Below are positions 60,801 through 64,000 of a DNA stretch of 64,000 nucleotides, in pieces. How positions within the stretch are numbered: position 1 is the first letter of the stretch; each line of letters starts with the position of its first letter. The notes below the pieces were generated by a model. It was given only the letters and a program-made list of their open reading frames with translations. It was not told where the DNA came from and did no database searches. Made by a program: the position numbers and the translations under genes. This DNA is from Sitta carolinensis (lineage: Eukaryota; Chordata; Aves; Passeriformes; Sittidae): assembly GCA_032173965.1 (NCBI GenBank), contig CM063283.1:15914501-15978500 (forward strand). The letters run 5' to 3'.

Positions 60801-62946
60801 CTCTGAGGTTTGGTGAAATGGCTGCAGGCACCTGAAGTCTCACAGAGATCATTTATTTTTTCTGGCAATGTACGGCAATTACAATGTGTCAACTGAAACT
60901 TGCTTCCTCCCCAGCTAACAAACGCTGCAAATGATATTTTTGGTTCTTCTATTTTTCTTCTTCCTTGTAGCTCAGGAGAAAGAAAAAGGAATAAAAGTAT
61001 AGTAATTTTTTAAAAAGGACAAAAAGGAGACAAAGAAGCACAAAAGACTGCCCTGGGAAGCTTCAATAGCAGAGGCTATGCTTCATTGTGGCTTGAAGTG
61101 TTTGGTTTTTACCATTCAGTTTGTCACAGAATTTCTCGTAAGAGCAAAGTGGCAAGGCATGTGGTTTCCTCTTGCCAAAAGCACCCTAAGTTGCTATTTC
61201 AGACTGCAGAACCTAGAGGTTCTGCAACACATAAGTCACTTTGGGAGGCCACCAGCTTGTCCCAGCACCCCAGGAAGCTACAGCATTCATCCATTCCACC
61301 TCTCTTCCTCTCTCATCCCCTCCTGTTAATGTTTGCCTACAGTGGAGGCTTTGGGGTGGTTTTTTTTTTTGTTTTTTAGGTGCAACATCTGAGTGCTGCA
61401 TACACTTAAGAGTGAGATAACGGACTGCTTTGGTCACTGAGTTTCATTCTGAAAAGCAGCCAGTACAGAAAACAATTCAGTCAGCAAGAAAACCATGCCA
61501 AAACTGGCTACCAAAGCATGCAGAGATCCAGTGGGAGGATGGGAAACTGCCTACCAGAAATAAGGTAGGCCCAATACCATTTTATATTTAATTACTAAAC
61601 AACAGGACTAAGAGAGTGATACCAAAACAAATGATACCTGCAATGAATCCACCTCAAGGGATCATGCAAGGCACCATGAGGAGCTTCTTGATTAACAAAA
61701 TATAACTTAGCAAGCAAATTAAGATGAACAATAAAGTTCTTAGTATGTCAAACAGTATTGCCTTAGGATCATATTTACAGAGGTGACATTGTCTGTAAGC
61801 TCCCAGCACAGAGTCTGCTGAAGGGAGGGAGTCCATCCTAGTGAGGAACAAAAGGAACAGAGAATACTTGTCATCTGCTCTAAGTCTCCAGGCAGGAAAA
61901 TTACACTTAGAGAAGATTCACCTTGCTATCTCTTATCTGTTGGTACCATGTCTCATAAAGACAAGGTTTTATATACACTATACAGAAATAGACTAAATAG
62001 TACAATATACTTAAATGCTCTGCATGAGATATGTGAGTATCCTATAGTTATGTACAACAGTGGTTAGGAATAGATTGTCTCCAAAGGAACTATAAAGACA
62101 GAGGAGGATGCTAAGCAGAAACCACCTAGGACAGGTGAAATATTCCCTTTTTCCATTGTCTTCTTGATAGGTGAAATAAAATTCATGCAGCCTCTGGCTA
62201 CTGCACCCTGACTGCTTACTTGGTCTTAAGGAGCTCAGATGAGGCACTCCATTGCCAAAATTCAATGTTCCTCTTGTTTGCAAAGAGAATGCATCTCTCA
62301 CATTTCTGTAGGTCTATGGCCCGATGTCTAAGTCATGACCACATTACCTGGCCCTGAGGAAAAGGGCAGAAGTCCCCAAAGCACGAAACCTTGTTCTCAG
62401 AAGTAGTTTGAGTCAAGGCAAACAAAATCCATGTGAAGCTGGTGGGTCCTCACCTTTGGCAGCAAGGAGCAGTGATGAGCTTGTGTGCCTTACGGGTCTC
62501 AGATCCAAGCTCTCATCTCCCAGGCTTGATGAATTCCCACTGATTTTAGTGGTCTTGTCACCCTTACATGTGGGGCTTGTGTTGCTTTTGAAATAATTCC
62601 TGACTACTTTTTAGGAGCAGAAATAAGAACAGAATTCTTTATAAGAACCTTGCAAGCAAGGTTTTTGTAAGGCAGATTTTTTTCTGCTAGCTTGATGGGG
62701 CCATGAAACCCATATCCCCCAACAGAGGGGAGGGGCCGCTGCCATAAAAGACATCACTGGCATGATGCTATGCCCCAGTCTGTGCTCATGCAGCTCCACA
62801 CCCTGGTTTTTTCACTTTCAAAAACTCCAACAAACCACTGCCAGGAGAAGTCATTCAGGAAGAGCATTTACCAGCTGCCCTTGCATGGCAGAGAGCAACT
62901 GCAAATAACTTCACTCCAGCTGCTGTTGATGAGCTGTGCCAGCTTG
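57808..62946. other. Spacer upstream of gene 3
   Basis: Five kilobases without a supported gene or nameable repeat. A hydrophobic minus-strand frame at 61654-61851 was considered and not accepted. Confidence 0.4.
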
Positions 62947-62983
62947 GGGTGATTTTTGTGTAGCACATACACAAAAATCACCC
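62947..62983. repeat. Perfect 16-bp inverted repeat with 5-base loop
   Basis: GGGTGATTTTTGTGTA (62947-62962) is followed by the loop GCACA and then by its exact reverse complement (62968-62983). It forms a fully paired hairpin on either strand. Confidence 0.9.
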
Positions 62984-63666
62984 TCAGTCATAGCTGCCCC
63001 ATTGCTGACAAAACTGCGTCTTCCAGAAAAATCATAGACCTCGCAGAAGTTCAGAGGATCGGGAAATGACAAGGGTGGGATTTTTGGTTTGGTTTTGTTC
63101 TTTTTTTTTTTTCCCCCAGAGAAACAGTCATTCCTATGCAGTGACTCAGCATCTCTGCAGAACTCTGATGCTGCAGAGGTCCAGTCCTGGCCACTGCTGC
63201 TCTCCAGGCAGTGTGAGAGGCAGAGGCTGAGGGTCAGTTAGGAAAGGCTCCTCTGCTCCGCAGCACAGGGCCAGCTCAGAGTCAGGATAAAGGGAAAGCT
63301 CAGGTTACAAAACAAAGTTTATATGTATCTCATAACAGGCAGCCCATCCACAAAACATTCCTAAGGAATGAGGCTCATGCATTTACATCATACAGCTGGA
63401 ATGAGGTGGTATTTAGCTTCATTTTTATACCCAGCTATAATGAGAACTAAGTTCTCCCACTAAACAGAAAATCAGGAAGTTCACTAATATTTGCAAAACT
63501 TTCTGATAAGAGCACCATGGACTCTTATAAGAGCATCAGGGATAGCTGCAGAAAGAAATTATTCCAGGTGAGCTGCAAAACTTAGGTAGTTTATAAAAGA
63601 AATGAGACCTAAGAGCACACATTTAGCAAGGAAAGTATCAACAGCAAAAAAGAACAGTGGCATTAC

Positions 63667-63681
63667 CTGTTTTCCTCAGTC
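63667..63681 (-). other. Possible 15-bp microexon
   Basis: On the minus strand a strong pyrimidine tract and CCCAG acceptor (TTTTTTTTCTTTCCCAG) is followed after 15 bases by CAG and a GTAATG donor. Fifteen bases keep the frame. No adjoining exon is visible, so it may be chance. Confidence 0.2.
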
Positions 63682-64000
63682 CTGGGAAAGAAAAAAAATG
63701 CAAATAAGCAATTAGAGACTAATTCATAATGTACCTCCAACAGCATGCTGTGTGTTATCCCTAAATTCATATGACTTGGCATCTTTATGTCCCTTAGCAC
63801 ATTTTTATTATATGTATAAATTTAGCATATAAACACTACATTGCAAAATGTTTGTTAATTACTGGCCTTTTACAAGCACAAAATTGTAAACTATAAGCAA
63901 CAGTGCACACCCCAGAAAGCCTAGCTCTTATTACCAAGAAACCTGCTAACAGCAACCTGAACACAATCTAAAGGCTCCTAAATTTGCCAAATCTTTTCAG
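63682..64000. other. Right-edge spacer
   Basis: AT-rich, nothing recognised. Confidence 0.4.

Noticed and set aside
61654..61851. Hydrophobic minus-strand frame after a CTAG acceptor, possible membrane exon of a fourth gene
   Set aside because: The acceptor phase does not fit the phase-1 pattern (that frame stops), and no V or C2 exon is found upstream within the window.

Overview
The window looks like avian nuclear DNA, probably from a songbird. I see short 5'-truncated CR1 LINE tails, several avian-type endogenous retrovirus (ERV) long terminal repeats (LTRs), small exons with GT/AG borders, and long AT-rich spacers. There are no operons, no bacterial-style genes, and no tRNA, rRNA or CRISPR array that I can recognise.

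The genes are an immunoglobulin-superfamily cluster of the CD200 (OX-2) type. Three CD200-like genes lie in a head-to-tail row on the minus strand: gene 1 (about 18.5-22.4 kb), gene 2 (about 31.6-35.0 kb) and gene 3 (about 48.4-57.0 kb). Each has a signal-peptide exon, an Ig V exon, an Ig C2 exon and a transmembrane exon. In genes 1 and 3 all junctions are phase 1 up to the membrane exon. Genes 1 and 3 look intact. Gene 2 has lost conserved cysteines and has irregular start and splice features. At the left edge, the last exon of a plus-strand gene encodes a tail that resembles the cytoplasmic end of CD200R1. A receptor-like gene may therefore face the ligand-like array tail to tail.

Layout: 0-0.4 kb, terminal exon of the CD200R-like gene. 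2.2-4.9 kb, a 5'-truncated ERV-L provirus on the minus strand (3' LTR, integrase and RNase H remnants). 7.2 kb, a CR1 tail. 8.8-10.3 kb, one LTR inserted inside another. 11-18.3 kb, spacer with CR1 scraps. 18.3-23.3 kb, CD200-like gene 1 with a GC-rich island upstream. 26.5-29.0 kb, first copy of a low-copy repeat. 29.3-30.7 kb, an LTR. 31.6-35.0 kb, gene 2 with an LTR in an intron. 36.7-37.4 kb, a solo ERV-L LTR. 38.6-40.3 kb, second copy of the low-copy repeat. 41.2-41.8 kb, an LTR. 48.3-57.1 kb, gene 3 with a TATA-type promoter. 57.16-57.80 kb, a solo LTR with a perfect 6-bp target duplication just upstream of that promoter. 57.8-64 kb, spacer with a perfect hairpin.

Function, from family knowledge: CD200 is a membrane glycoprotein that restrains myeloid cells by binding CD200R. 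An expanded ligand array beside a receptor-like gene, with unequal decay among the copies, is the main biological interest. Exon borders were placed by eye from splice consensus, reading frame and Ig motifs. No alignment or search could be run.
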